Source of the DNA: G963555815 sp965249615 [NCBI: bacterium]
GTDB taxonomy: Bacteria > UBA8248 > JACPRG01
Length of the DNA: 64,000 nt
Assembly: GCA_965249615.1 (NCBI GenBank)
Contig: CBDFMI010000005.1
Coordinates: forward strand, 372,001-436,000
Direction: 5' to 3'
Positions within the stretch are counted from its first letter, which is position 1. Every line of letters starts with the position of its first letter. Positions 9,132-17,138 of the stretch are shown piece by piece. The notes beneath the pieces are model-generated. The model did no database searches. It saw only the letters and a program-made list of their open reading frames with translations, and was not told the origin of the DNA. The position numbers and the translations under genes are program-made.

Positions 9132-10113
9132 CTACTGGGTCAGCTGGACCGCCGCCACCGAGTCAACGCCATACCCCCCGCCGTCAGTGCGAAATTCGGT
9201 GAAATCGGTCACAAACCGAATAATCTCAAAGGTGGTGGTGTCTGTGTTGCCCTGGCTTTGGAAATTGGTGATGCGAATCCTGATAAAATCGTATACCTCC
9301 ATGTCGAGACCGTTACCGGTGGGTCTGACGCCTATCACGGTCATCTCATTGCGTCCTTCCGCGAGGCGGTTATCCATGCCGTTCTGCCAACCGTTTCGGT
9401 TTCCCGGAAGGGCACCAACCACATCGCCGATACCAATGGCAAACTCATCAAAACCGTTGTAGACCTGATTCCGAAAGGCCGCGTTGCTGTTCGACGACTG
9501 CGTGAAGGTCACGGCCTGAAAGAAGACTTCGTCGTCATCGATATCGTTCCCGCAGCCATTGCCATCGGCGCCATCCTGAAAGTAATTCCCACAGTAGCGT
9601 CGAATCGTATAAGTGTCACCGACCTCTAAATCATCTCCTTCACATCCATCATCGTCATCATCGTCACCACAGACGATAGCCAGCGGGACCAGCGAATCCG
9701 GCAGAACCGTGATGGGTTGAAGGGTGGCGGAGGCGACTGCGCTCACGACGGCGCTGGATATTCCGACGACCCCCCCGAAGAAAAGGTTCACGGTCGGGTC
9801 GCTCACGGTCACTTGAATCGACGTAGCCGTCGGGAAGGTCACGGTGGTGGCAGCGCTGGCGAGGTTCCCCGTGAGGTTCTGGCCGGCGAAGGTGTTGGCG
9901 CGGGTATGGGCCTCCGTGGTGTCCACTTTGAACCCCGAGGCCCCCGCCAAGACGGCCGCATCTGCGGCCCGCTGGAGGGAGGTCCGGATCGAGTAGAGGT
10001 ATCCCACGTCGATGGCCAGGGCGGACATCCCCATGAGGACCACCATAAACAGGGCATAGAGGACGAGGGTCTGTCCTTCCTTCTTTCGCCCAAAATCTTT
10101 TCATTCTTCTCAT
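9132..10113 (-). CDS. tadG: Tad pilus-associated protein TadG-like, frame broken near the N-terminus
   Basis: Starting at ATG 10113, the first residues read MRRMKRFWAKEG. The continuation QTLVLYALFMVVLMGMSALA (the TadE/TadG N-terminal membrane segment) lies in another frame. The break is at a tandem AAGGAAGG; removing one four-base unit restores a single frame of about 325 residues. Then come a CHASE of TadG features: RTSLQRAADAAVLAGASG, as in Flp-associated TadG proteins, and a long exported region. That region has a very acidic stretch with six Asp in a row near residue 145 and a second acidic loop, plus several cysteines. An internal start at 10046 would lose half the membrane segment. Confidence 0.75.
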
Positions 10114-10119
10114 GCCTCT

Positions 10120-11481
10120 CTACATCCCCCGGCCGAGACCGGCACCCCTCCCAAGGGGCAGGGGCTCATCCGGCGGGGCCTCCTCTACCAGCTCTGGCGT
10201 GACAAGGACCAGAAGCTCGGACTCCTCGTTCGTAAATCGCTCGCTCGTGAAGAGCTGACCCAGAATGGGAATATCCGACACAAAGGGGAGCTTTCCGAGG
10301 TTTTTCACCGAGCGGTTGCGGATCAGTCCCGCCATTGCAAAGGTCTCCCCGCTCGTGAGCTCGAGCATGGTCTCAGCGCAGCGCTTGCTCAGGGAGGGGA
10401 CGCTGAATCCTCCCACTGAGACGGCGTTCGCGAAATCAAGCTCGCTCACTTCTGGCGCTAATTTGATCAAAATCCGGCCGTTTTCGAGGACCGTGGGCGT
10501 GAAGTCAAGGCGGACCCCGAAGGGCTTGAAATCGATGGTCACGGCTCCCCCCTCCTGAGGGACGGGGACAGGGAATTCACCTCCCGCGAGGAAACTCGCC
10601 TCTTCGCCGCTCACGGCGACGAGACGGGGCTCGGCCAGGGTCCTGAGGTCACCTCTCGTTTCGAGGGCGCGAATGAGCACGGCGAGGTCCCTCGCCGAAT
10701 TCGCCACGAAGAGATTCACCAGGCTTGAAATGCCGAAATCAGGTCCGAGGGGGGTGTCGTTAGGAGGAACCCGGACGTTCCCAAAAGGAGTCGTGAAGGC
10801 GGACCCGGGGGCGAGGCCGATCTCGGGTAACGACCCCCGGTTGCTGAAGCCGAGGAAGCTAAAGCCCAGTTCTCGAAGCCCGGTCCGCGACACCTCGGCG
10901 AACTGGACCTTGAGGGAAACCTGTTTCGGGGGGGCCTCGACCTTGAGAAGGTTGACGACCTTTTTCGGGGCGAAGGATTCCGCGATCTCACCCACCGTGT
11001 CCCGCACCGTGGCGCGTTTCGTCACCCCGGAGATGACCAGGGTGTCTTTAATCGCCTGGATGGAGATCGTCTCCTCCGGGTAGAGGTCCTTTATCCCCTG
11101 GTCCAGGGTCTCCGCATCGGCCTGAACCACGACGTTGAAGAGGAAGTTCCTTCCGGCTTCGTTCCAGAGGATGAGGTTCGTGACGCCGGAGGCCTTTCCG
11201 CTGAGGAGAAACTGGTCGTTGGAAATCGTAACGACATCGGCCACACCAGGTTCTGCCACGGAGATCCGCTGGATCACGTAGGGGACGCTAATGATGATGG
11301 ATTTGCCGAGCGTCACCCGAAGTCCGGTGACACCACTGCTTACCTCAAAGGGAGAAGCGGGAGAACCTGGCGGGCTGGGGGCCTCTTCCTGCGAGAAGAC
11401 CTGTCCGCTGAGCCCAAAAAACAGGAGAAGGGGCACAAACATAGATATCTTCGCTGCCGCCCGATTCCATCGCCTCATCAT
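10120..11481 (-). CDS. cpaC: Tad pilus outer-membrane secretin CpaC/RcpA
   Basis: 453 residues with a signal peptide ending near SGQVFSQ. The N-domain (about 45-125) includes GKSIIISVPYVIQRISVAEP. A BON-like domain (125-180) ends at FAPKKVVNLLKVE. The secretin core follows, with LAEPRLVAVSGEEASFLAGG, the gate-region motif VRLDFTPTV, and the closing GKLPFVSDIPILGQLF before ELLVLVTPELVE. It forms the outer-membrane channel for the Flp pilus. It overlaps the chimeric gene upstream by four bases. Frame intact. Confidence 0.93.
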   Translation of the reverse strand: MMRRWNRAAAKISMFVPLLLFFGLSGQVFSQEEAPSPPGSPASPFEVSSGVTGLRVTLGKSIIISVPYVIQRISVAEPGVADVVTISNDQFLLSGKASGVTNLILWNEAGRNFLFNVVVQADAETLDQGIKDLYPEETISIQAIKDTLVISGVTKRATVRDTVGEIAESFAPKKVVNLLKVEAPPKQVSLKVQFAEVSRTGLRELGFSFLGFSNRGSLPEIGLAPGSAFTTPFGNVRVPPNDTPLGPDFGISSLVNLFVANSARDLAVLIRALETRGDLRTLAEPRLVAVSGEEASFLAGGEFPVPVPQEGGAVTIDFKPFGVRLDFTPTVLENGRILIKLAPEVSELDFANAVSVGGFSVPSLSKRCAETMLELTSGETFAMAGLIRNRSVKNLGKLPFVSDIPILGQLFTSERFTNEESELLVLVTPELVEEAPPDEPLPLGRGAGLGRGM

Positions 11482-12542
11482 TCCCCTCCCCCTACGGTCT
11501 TCCTGAGTGACTCGAGCACTGTTTCGATAGTCCGCTCTGATCCCCGAATGACTTCGACCTCCAGAGGCGGCGGCTTTGGAGCCGCCTTAGCCCGCGGCGC
11601 GGCCGGCTGAGTCCTCCCCCGGACCAGCCGAGAGGCAGTGATCCCGCGGGTTCTGGTGTTTGTCTCGTCCTGGTCATTGCGAAGCGCGAGACGGATGGTC
11701 CCTTTGGTCGACGCAAGCGTCAAGCCTTCGGCCTCTTCCGGGCTGACCAGCAGCGTTACAATGGAGACCTTTTTCTCTCCGCTGTCGCTCTTTCCCGTTC
11801 TCTCTCCAACGGTCAGGACCGTGACGTTTTGGAGGATCGTCTTGCTCACGATCCTGGACGGGCCGTCGCGTTGAGGGACCTCCATAGTGGTGAGGACATC
11901 CACACGGCTCCCATGAGAGAGAAACCCAGCCACCCCGATGACCTCATCCATCTGGACCGTGACCGCCCGCATCCCCTCCGGGATGCGAGGGGCTAGACCT
12001 GGGGCCGAGACAAGGTTGACCACCTTTTTCGGAGCGAAGGATTCGGCGATGCGTCCCACGGTCTCCCGGACGTCAGCTCTGTCCGTCACCCCGGAGATCA
12101 CCAGGTTGTCCCTGATGGCTTGAACGGAGAGTTTCTCCTCGGGGTAAAGCTCCTTCAGACCCTGGGCCAGGGCGGCTGCGTCGGCCTGAACCAAGATGTT
12201 GTAGACAAATCTCTGGTCCCCCTCATCCCAGAGGATCAGGTTCGTGGCCCCCGGTGCTTTCCCGCTCAGGAGAAATTGCTGACGAGAGATCGTGGCGACG
12301 TCAGCCACGCCCGGATCCGCCACAGACATCCGTCCAATGATATAGGGGACAGAAAGGAGGAGGGATTTCCCGACCGTAATGGTGAAGTCCGTGGAGACGG
12401 AACTCGCCTCGAAGGGAGCGGTTGGGCGCAGTGGCCGCTCAGCTTCCTCTTGCGCTGACGCTTCCCAACCCAATCCAAACAGGAAAATGAGTCCAAAAAT
12501 CCAACAAAGAATTCGTCTTTCCGGTCCCCTTAGCTTTGCCAT
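11478..12542 (-). CDS. Chimeric protein: CpaC N-terminal domains fused to CpaB C-terminal domain
   Basis: 354 residues. Residues 1-30 are a signal peptide. Residues 48-177 match CpaC (next gene) almost position for position: GKSLLLSVPYIIGRMSVADP, ISRQQFLLSGKAPGATNLIL, FAPKKVVNL. From about residue 181 (PGLAPRI) it instead matches CpaB (previous gene): GVAGFLSHGSRVDVLTT, KKVSIVTLLVSPEEAE, ITASRLVRG. There is no secretin channel domain and no SAF/membrane anchor, so it is probably a soluble periplasmic protein combining a secretin periplasmic ring domain with the CpaB C-terminal domain. It could act as an adaptor between CpaB and the secretin. The frame is intact in a locus where five others are broken. 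Confidence 0.85.
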   Translation of the reverse strand: MAKLRGPERRILCWIFGLIFLFGLGWEASAQEEAERPLRPTAPFEASSVSTDFTITVGKSLLLSVPYIIGRMSVADPGVADVATISRQQFLLSGKAPGATNLILWDEGDQRFVYNILVQADAAALAQGLKELYPEEKLSVQAIRDNLVISGVTDRADVRETVGRIAESFAPKKVVNLVSAPGLAPRIPEGMRAVTVQMDEVIGVAGFLSHGSRVDVLTTMEVPQRDGPSRIVSKTILQNVTVLTVGERTGKSDSGEKKVSIVTLLVSPEEAEGLTLASTKGTIRLALRNDQDETNTRTRGITASRLVRGRTQPAAPRAKAAPKPPPLEVEVIRGSERTIETVLESLRKTVGGGE

Positions 12543-12568
12543 TATTCCGCCTTCCTCCCCTCATCCGG

Positions 12569-13351
12569 TCACTTCGGCGTCGCCTCACGGGACCTCTCTA
12601 CCCCACGGATGACCTCTATCCCCTCGCCCGGGGCTGTGCCGGGGGCCCCTCCGTAGATCAGTTGAGGAGCCGTGATGCCGGGCGTGTTGGAAGACGTTTC
12701 ATCGCGGTTATTTCGGAGCGTCAGGAAGGTGGTCCCTTTCGTCGCGGCCAGGGAGAGACGCTCGGCCTGGGAGGGGGTTACAAGGAGGGTCACGACCGAA
12801 ACCTTTTTCGCCTTTGAGTCTCTGCTCTCCAACCTCTGACCCACGGCGAGGACCTCGACGTTTTGAAGGACCAGCTTGCTGATGGTCCCCCTCCCCCCCC
12901 GGTCGTCTATATCTGACGTCGCCAGGACATCGACCCGGCTCATGGGCAGGAGAAACCCCGCGACACCAATGACTTCGTTTACCCGGATCGTCATCGCCCG
13001 CATCCCTGGGTCAATGCGGGAGGCCAACCCGGGGGAAGACCCCTCGGGCGCCAATTTACCGAGGAGGACGGGTTCCCCCTTTATCAAGTCTGACATGGCC
13101 CCCCGACCCTCCACCTCCTGGACCTTGCCGGCCGCCGCCGCCGGCCTCAAAGGGGCGGGCCAGGAGGCGAGCTCCACGTCCTCTTTTTTAAGAATTTCGC
13201 CCTGGGCCACATTTGTTTTCATCAGAACGACGGGTTCCAGCTTGGGTTCGGCTGGGCCGCCGCCCGCAGAGAAAAGGCGGGCTGCCACCAGGGTCACTAT
13301 CAGGCCGATCACACCCGAAAGGAGGATGAGCATCGCTCGCTTTCGATTCAT
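12569..13351 (-). CDS. cpaB: Flp pilus assembly protein CpaB/RcpC
   Basis: 260 residues. An N-terminal membrane anchor (about 5-28) is followed by a SAF domain (about 40-100: VVLMKTNVAQGEILKKEDVE, then LIKGEPVLLGKL) and the RcpC/CpaB C-terminal domain with NEVIGVAGFLLPMSRVDVLA and KKVSVVTLLVTPSQAERLSL. CpaB is a periplasmic partner of the secretin in Tad systems. The last residues (EVIRGVER) resemble the end of the chimeric protein (EVIRGSER). It precedes the chimera by 26 bases. Frame intact. Confidence 0.9.
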   Translation of the reverse strand: MNRKRAMLILLSGVIGLIVTLVAARLFSAGGGPAEPKLEPVVLMKTNVAQGEILKKEDVELASWPAPLRPAAAAGKVQEVEGRGAMSDLIKGEPVLLGKLAPEGSSPGLASRIDPGMRAMTIRVNEVIGVAGFLLPMSRVDVLATSDIDDRGGRGTISKLVLQNVEVLAVGQRLESRDSKAKKVSVVTLLVTPSQAERLSLAATKGTTFLTLRNNRDETSSNTPGITAPQLIYGGAPGTAPGEGIEVIRGVERSREATPK

Positions 13352-13383
13352 CTCGGTTCCCTCGAGAGTCTAGACATGCCTTC

Positions 13384-13861
13384 TCACTCGTGACGCATCA
13401 CGGTCGTCTGGCTCAAGGTGATCACGCCCCCCCAGCCGGGGATGAAGGAACCCGTCAGGGATTGGAAAGGATAGGAGACGACCACCGAGGTCGAGTCCCC
13501 TGAAACGGCACCGTCAACACCAGTCGTCGTGATCGTGGCCAGCTGGTCCATCCCCGCAGTCTGCAAGTAGTTGTTCACGACCGTGGTCACCTGTCCAGAA
13601 CTCACTCCCGCGAGGACGCCTATCCTGCGCCCCTTCGCGCGAGGAATTGGTCACGACCTGAAGCGTCCAGAAGGCCCTGCCAAAATCTGTGACGGCCAAG
13701 AGGAGAATAAGCAAGACAGGCAGAACAAGGGCAAATTCGACGAGCGCCTGTCCGCCCCGCCCCTTAGGCCACCAAAACCGCCCACGCCGTGCCGATGGCG
13801 ATGGCGACTCCGTAGGGTATTGTCCCCCATCTGCCCCAACGTTGTGGCCGTTGAGCCCCAT
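13384..13861 (-). CDS. tadE: Pseudopilin TadE, interrupted by a one-base frameshift
   Basis: The N-terminal part carries the TadE signature: GRGGQALVEFALVLPVLLIL, then FGRAFWTLQVVTNSSREGA. It then leaves frame. The other frame continues as RIGVLAGVSSGQVTTVVNNY and runs to a stop at 13384. Dropping one base in GGGGCGCAGG (about 13627-13633) joins the two into a normal TadE of 130-160 residues. The start is uncertain: ATG at 13861 lies inside the 3' end of cpaA, an overlap of about 98 bases. TadE is a prepilin-peptidase-processed minor pseudopilin needed for Flp pilus formation. Confidence 0.75.
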
Positions 13862-14263
13862 CTCCCTTTTCAGGCCCCCTTGAGTGGGGTTTCCCATCGG
13901 CTGTCCTCGCACCCCTTCTTAGGAGAAGGAACAATATGGCCATGAGCCCGCCTGTAATGGCTGAGGCGAGGGCCACTTGGACCCCTTCCCAGGGCCCCAG
14001 GAGGGCGCCAAGGGCGACGACCAGCTTCAGATCGCCGGCCCCCAGGCCTCCTAAGAGATAGGGGATCAGAAAGAAAACCGCCGTAAGGACGGCCCCTCCC
14101 AGCGCAAAGAGGAGACCGGTCCACCCAGACCAGGCGAAATGCCATCCAAAGCCGAGGAGCAAGCCCGGGAGGGTCAACCAGTTTGGAATAATCCCCTTGC
14201 GGAGGTCCCAAACCCGGCTATCCCAACCATCAGGAGGGCTGGAATCCACTCCCCCCCTGACAT
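13764..14263 (-). CDS. cpaA: Prepilin peptidase CpaA/TadV, frameshifted in the first membrane segment
   Basis: Type IV prepilin peptidase, A24 family, which trims Flp, TadE and TadG. From ATG 14263 the frame reads MSGGEWIPALLMVGIAGF, a good first membrane segment. The conserved continuation WDLRKGIIPNWLTLPGLLLG lies in the neighbouring frame. One missing T in TTT (AAA at 14210-14212 on the plus strand) explains the shift. The second catalytic motif GGLGAGDLKL is present, and the protein ends with IPYGVAIAIGTAWAVLVA. A GTG at 14249 opens the downstream frame but lacks the first membrane helix. About 165 residues when repaired. Confidence 0.82.
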
Positions 14264-14283
14264 CAAAGGATGCCCCCTTTTCG

Positions 14284-14320
14284 GCCTTTAGGCGGCGCGC
14301 AGGAGCCCGCGCCTAAAGGC
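14284..14320 (-). promoter_or_regulatory. Hairpin overlapping the flp stop codon
   Basis: Perfect 11-bp inverted repeat GCCTTTAGGCG / CGCCTAAAGGC with a 15-base loop, covering the last codons of flp. There is no T-tract after it, so it is not a standard terminator. It could stabilise the 3' end of an abundant flp mRNA or limit transcription into the rest of the tad operon. Function is inferred only from structure and position. Confidence 0.5.
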
Positions 14321-14474
14321 TTCCAACGATGTTGTTCAAAGTGGTGGTGACGCCCCCGCCCAGCAAGGTCAACGCGGCGATGACGGCGATCGCCACCAGG
14401 GCGATAATGAGGGCGTACTCTGTCAGCCCCTGGCCCTCATCCTTTTTCAACCATCTCATAAACCCTTTGCGCAT
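14313..14474 (-). CDS. flp: Flp-type major pilin
   Basis: 53 residues, typical of Flp prepilins. A short basic leader (MRKGFMRWLKKDEG) ends at the cleavage glycine. The mature pilin would begin QGLTEYALIIALVAIAVIAA, with the conserved Glu at +5 and Tyr at +6 heading a hydrophobic helix. It ends in LNNIVGSL. GGAGG lies nine bases upstream of the ATG. It is the first structural gene of the tad locus, with the peptidase cpaA immediately downstream. Frame intact. Confidence 0.93.
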   Translation of the reverse strand: MRKGFMRWLKKDEGQGLTEYALIIALVAIAVIAALTLLGGGVTTTLNNIVGSL

Positions 14475-14554
14475 CTTCTTTTCCTCCCTCTAGGCCGCCC
14501 CATCGGCCGGCACAGCGGAATCGCCCGGACTCTCTTCGACCGGGCACTTTTGCA

Positions 14555-14674
14555 TTACTTTTTGCCTTCGATCATGTTCTTAAGTGCTTTGTGCCTTCGC
14601 ATGTCCCGCATCAAGTGAACAAGGAACGCCAGGGTCAGTGCAATCAGCCAGAAAGAAACGGTCCCAATGCCCAT
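14555..14674 (-). CDS. Small 39-residue membrane protein ahead of flp
   Basis: Starts at ATG 14674 with AAGGGGGAGAAC directly before it. Residues 3-21 are one hydrophobic segment; the rest is basic and ends in NMIEGKK. There is no prepilin cleavage motif, so it is not a second pilin. I do not recognise it. It sits 80 bases upstream of flp and would be the first gene of the transcript. Good ribosome-binding site, coding-like composition and position support a real gene, but this is a short frame. Confidence 0.5.
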   Translation of the reverse strand: MGIGTVSFWLIALTLAFLVHLMRDMRRHKALKNMIEGKK

Positions 14675-14729
14675 GTTCTCCCCCTTCGAAAATAGGACCC
14701 ATCACCTTGGAGCACCTTAAAAGCGTTGA

Positions 14730-14770
14730 ATAATATCCTCCTTTTTTTTCAAAACGTCAATAGATGTCAA
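14730..14770 (-). promoter_or_regulatory. Candidate promoter of the tad locus
   Basis: On the minus strand TTGACA (14765-14770) and TTGACG (14755-14760) form a direct repeat with exact 10-bp spacing. TATTAT (14730-14735) lies 19 bases beyond the second copy. The 19-base spacer is long. A run of eight A lies between the boxes. It may be a promoter or a one-turn repeat read by a regulator. Confidence 0.4.
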
Positions 14771-14777
14771 TACTTTA

Positions 14778-15611
14778 TTAGGAAACAACCAGCAAAAGCT
14801 CCCGCACTGCTTTTGCCGCCACGGTGGCCGAAACCCCTGAAGGGTCAAGACCAGGGGCCAACTCAACAACATCTGCCCCAATCACCTGACACCCTCTCAG
14901 AGCGTGAAGGCTCTCCTCCAACGCCCCAAAGCTCCATCCCCCCGGCTCAGGCGTCCCGGTTCCCGGGAGAACCCCCGGGTCCAAAACATCCAGGTCCAGG
15001 GTCAAATAGAGAGGATGATTTTGAAAGATATTGTTGCAAATGCCGTGCCGTTGCAGAACCTGGATCTGGCTGGAGCGGCGGGCCAGGTCCATTTCCTCCC
15101 GGGTCCCGGAGCGGACCCCGCACTGATAAACCATTAAATCCTTAGAGAGCCCCAGGACGCGCTTGATCACCGTCGCGTGTGACAAGCGCTGGCCCTGGTA
15201 CTCCTCCCGAAGGTCCGCGTGGGCGTCCAGTTGGAGGAGGCGCAGATGGGGGTGGACTGAGATGGCTGCCTCCAGGAGCGGCAGCGTGATTAGGTGCTCT
15301 CCCCCAAGCGCCAGGACTCGCCGACCCGAGGAGAAGAGCTGGTGCGCCCTTTGCCGGATGACAGAGAGCGAGCTGTCCAGGTCTCCGCGACGAAAGGTCA
15401 GATCGCCAAGGTCCCCGAAGGAGACTTCCTCCAGATCCCGATTTAGGGCCGGGCTGAAGCTTTCAAGGCCCTCTGAGGCCTCCCGGATGGCCGGAGGACC
15501 CAGTCGAGCCCCTTGGCGAAAGGTGACCGTTTCCTCCAGGGGACACCCAAGGAGAAGGGTCTTCGTCTCCCCTGTTCGCTTTGAGGCCAGGAAGCGAATT
15601 TCCTCTTCCAA
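14778..15611 (-). CDS. speB: Agmatinase / aminopropylagmatine ureohydrolase
   Basis: 277 residues, ureohydrolase (arginase) family. The two-manganese ligand motifs are all visible: GGEHLIT near residue 100, QLDAHADLR near 125, RLSHATV near 140, and LDLDVLDPGVLPGTGTPEPG near 200; VELAPGLD follows. It hydrolyses a guanidino group to urea. It is last in the order speD-pdaD-speE-speB. The substrate may be agmatine (giving putrescine) or, as in Thermus, N1-aminopropylagmatine (giving spermidine directly). Sequence alone does not decide which. Confidence 0.87.
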   Translation of the reverse strand: MEEEIRFLASKRTGETKTLLLGCPLEETVTFRQGARLGPPAIREASEGLESFSPALNRDLEEVSFGDLGDLTFRRGDLDSSLSVIRQRAHQLFSSGRRVLALGGEHLITLPLLEAAISVHPHLRLLQLDAHADLREEYQGQRLSHATVIKRVLGLSKDLMVYQCGVRSGTREEMDLARRSSQIQVLQRHGICNNIFQNHPLYLTLDLDVLDPGVLPGTGTPEPGGWSFGALEESLHALRGCQVIGADVVELAPGLDPSGVSATVAAKAVRELLLVVS

Positions 15612-15637
15612 AGGGAAACTCCTTCGGGGAAAACCTC

Positions 15638-16573
15638 TTAGGCCCCCAGCCCCTCCCGCACAAAATTAGGGAGCACGAAGGCACTTTGATGAATCTCGGG
15701 GTTGTAGTAGCGAGTTTGAATCCCGGAGCCCCTCGCCCGCTCTTGCGAAAAGTCCCGAAGGGGGTCCCAGCGTTTAGAGGCCAGGGTGAAGCTCCAAAGG
15801 GCGAGCGGATAGGTGGGGACAGTGGCCAAGTAGACATGGGCGATAGGGAAGATGGCCCCCAATTTCTGATAGATGGACTTCACCAGGTCCAGCTGGGCCA
15901 TCGCCGACTCGCTCTGGACCACCAGGATCCCGTCATCGCGGAGCAGATTGAAAACGTCCTGGTAGAAGGAGGTCGCAAAGAGGCCGACTCCGGGTCCGTA
16001 GGGATCGCTCGAATCGATGAGGATAACGTCATAGGACGCCCCTTTGCCATTCACGAATTCAATCCCGTCTTGAATGGTGATCTCGACAGTGGAAGCGTCA
16101 AGGTCCCGGCTTAACGTCGGGAGGTGCTCTCGAGAGGCCTGAAGGACCATCTCGTCAATCTCGACCAGGTGGATGTGCTTCAAGGAGCTGTGCTTTCTGG
16201 CCTCCCGGACGCTTCCCCCATCCCCGCCGCCGATAATCAGGATGTCTTGAGGTTGGGGGTGAGTGAAAAGAGGGACGTGGACCAGCATTTCGTGATAGAT
16301 GAACTCGTCCATCTCCGTGGCCATCACGACCCCGTCCAGCGTGAGCATCCTGCCGAAAGGGACCGTCTCAAAGACATCGACCCGCTGATAGGGGCTTTCC
16401 CCGCTGAACAAGGTCTTTTCGATTCGAACCGTGATCCCGTGGTGCTCGCCGTGAATCTCGTTAAACCAAAGTTCCAGTCGGTAAGATCGCTTCAGCTGTT
16501 CTCTTCTCTTGGGATTCAATTCAGAGAGATCCTTCTGAAAACTAGCAGAGATGGCGGCGTTTTGGTTCTGCAA
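15638..16573 (-). CDS. speE: Spermidine (aminopropyl) synthase
   Basis: 311 residues. It transfers the aminopropyl group from decarboxylated S-adenosylmethionine to an amine. Seen: the N-terminal beta region with GESPYQRVDVFE and GRMLTLDGVVMATEMDEFIY, then the Rossmann glycine loop IIGGGDGGSVREA near residue 115, VEIDEMVL, and DVILIDSSDPYGPGVGLF, which holds the catalytic Asp region. Gene order places it between pdaD and speB. The acceptor may be putrescine or agmatine. Confidence 0.9.
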   Translation of the reverse strand: MQNQNAAISASFQKDLSELNPKRREQLKRSYRLELWFNEIHGEHHGITVRIEKTLFSGESPYQRVDVFETVPFGRMLTLDGVVMATEMDEFIYHEMLVHVPLFTHPQPQDILIIGGGDGGSVREARKHSSLKHIHLVEIDEMVLQASREHLPTLSRDLDASTVEITIQDGIEFVNGKGASYDVILIDSSDPYGPGVGLFATSFYQDVFNLLRDDGILVVQSESAMAQLDLVKSIYQKLGAIFPIAHVYLATVPTYPLALWSFTLASKRWDPLRDFSQERARGSGIQTRYYNPEIHQSAFVLPNFVREGLGA

Positions 16574-16585
16574 CGAGAGGGGCTT

Positions 16586-17053
16586 TCAGCTCCAGAGCAC
16601 CACCGTCGCGACCGCCACCCCGAGACTGGCCACCCGGTGTTCAATGGCTCGGCTAACGATCCTTTGGACAGGTTCTCCCCGCATCTCCATCCCCTCCTTG
16701 GCCATCTGGATCACCTTTTCCTCGGTCGCCTTCCGGCCAGACTGGTCGGCGTGCTCCATAATGAGACCCGGCTTGGTCTCGTCCTTCGGGAACGCGATGG
16801 CGATTCCTGCCGATATGATCCCGCCCGGCTGATCTCCCGCAATCCAAGCATAGGCCACAGGGACAAAAGCTCCAAAGGGAAGTGAGACCGGGGCGATCTC
16901 TCGACAGGCCGGGGGGATGATGCTGCTTGCCTTGATCAAGTTGGTATTGCCGATGCCGGCCTGAAGGAGAGCGCCGTCGAAGGCGTTCAACTCCGTCGAT
17001 CCTTCTGAGGCGCCGCAAGCCAGGAAGTAGGTCTTCGGGGTAGGAAAGATCAT
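16586..17053 (-). CDS. pdaD: Pyruvoyl-dependent arginine decarboxylase
   Basis: 155 residues. It makes agmatine from arginine using a pyruvoyl group produced by self-cleavage. Seen: GNTNLIKASSIIPP near residue 40, where cleavage falls at the Ser-Ser pair; VPVAYAWIAGDQPGGIISAG; and the conserved acid segment IMEHADQSGRKATEEKVIQM. This matches the archaeal/bacterial PvlArgDC family, unrelated to PLP enzymes. It lies 12 bases upstream of speE and 85 downstream of speD. No strong ribosome-binding site is seen before its ATG. Confidence 0.9.
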   Translation of the reverse strand: MIFPTPKTYFLACGASEGSTELNAFDGALLQAGIGNTNLIKASSIIPPACREIAPVSLPFGAFVPVAYAWIAGDQPGGIISAGIAIAFPKDETKPGLIMEHADQSGRKATEEKVIQMAKEGMEMRGEPVQRIVSRAIEHRVASLGVAVATVVLWS

Positions 17054-17138
17054 GAAGAACTGGAACGGGGAAAGCCGATGTCGCGAACCGTCAGGACCGC
17101 TCGGCGTCGCTTTTGGGCGGCCTGCAGGGAGGCCTGCA

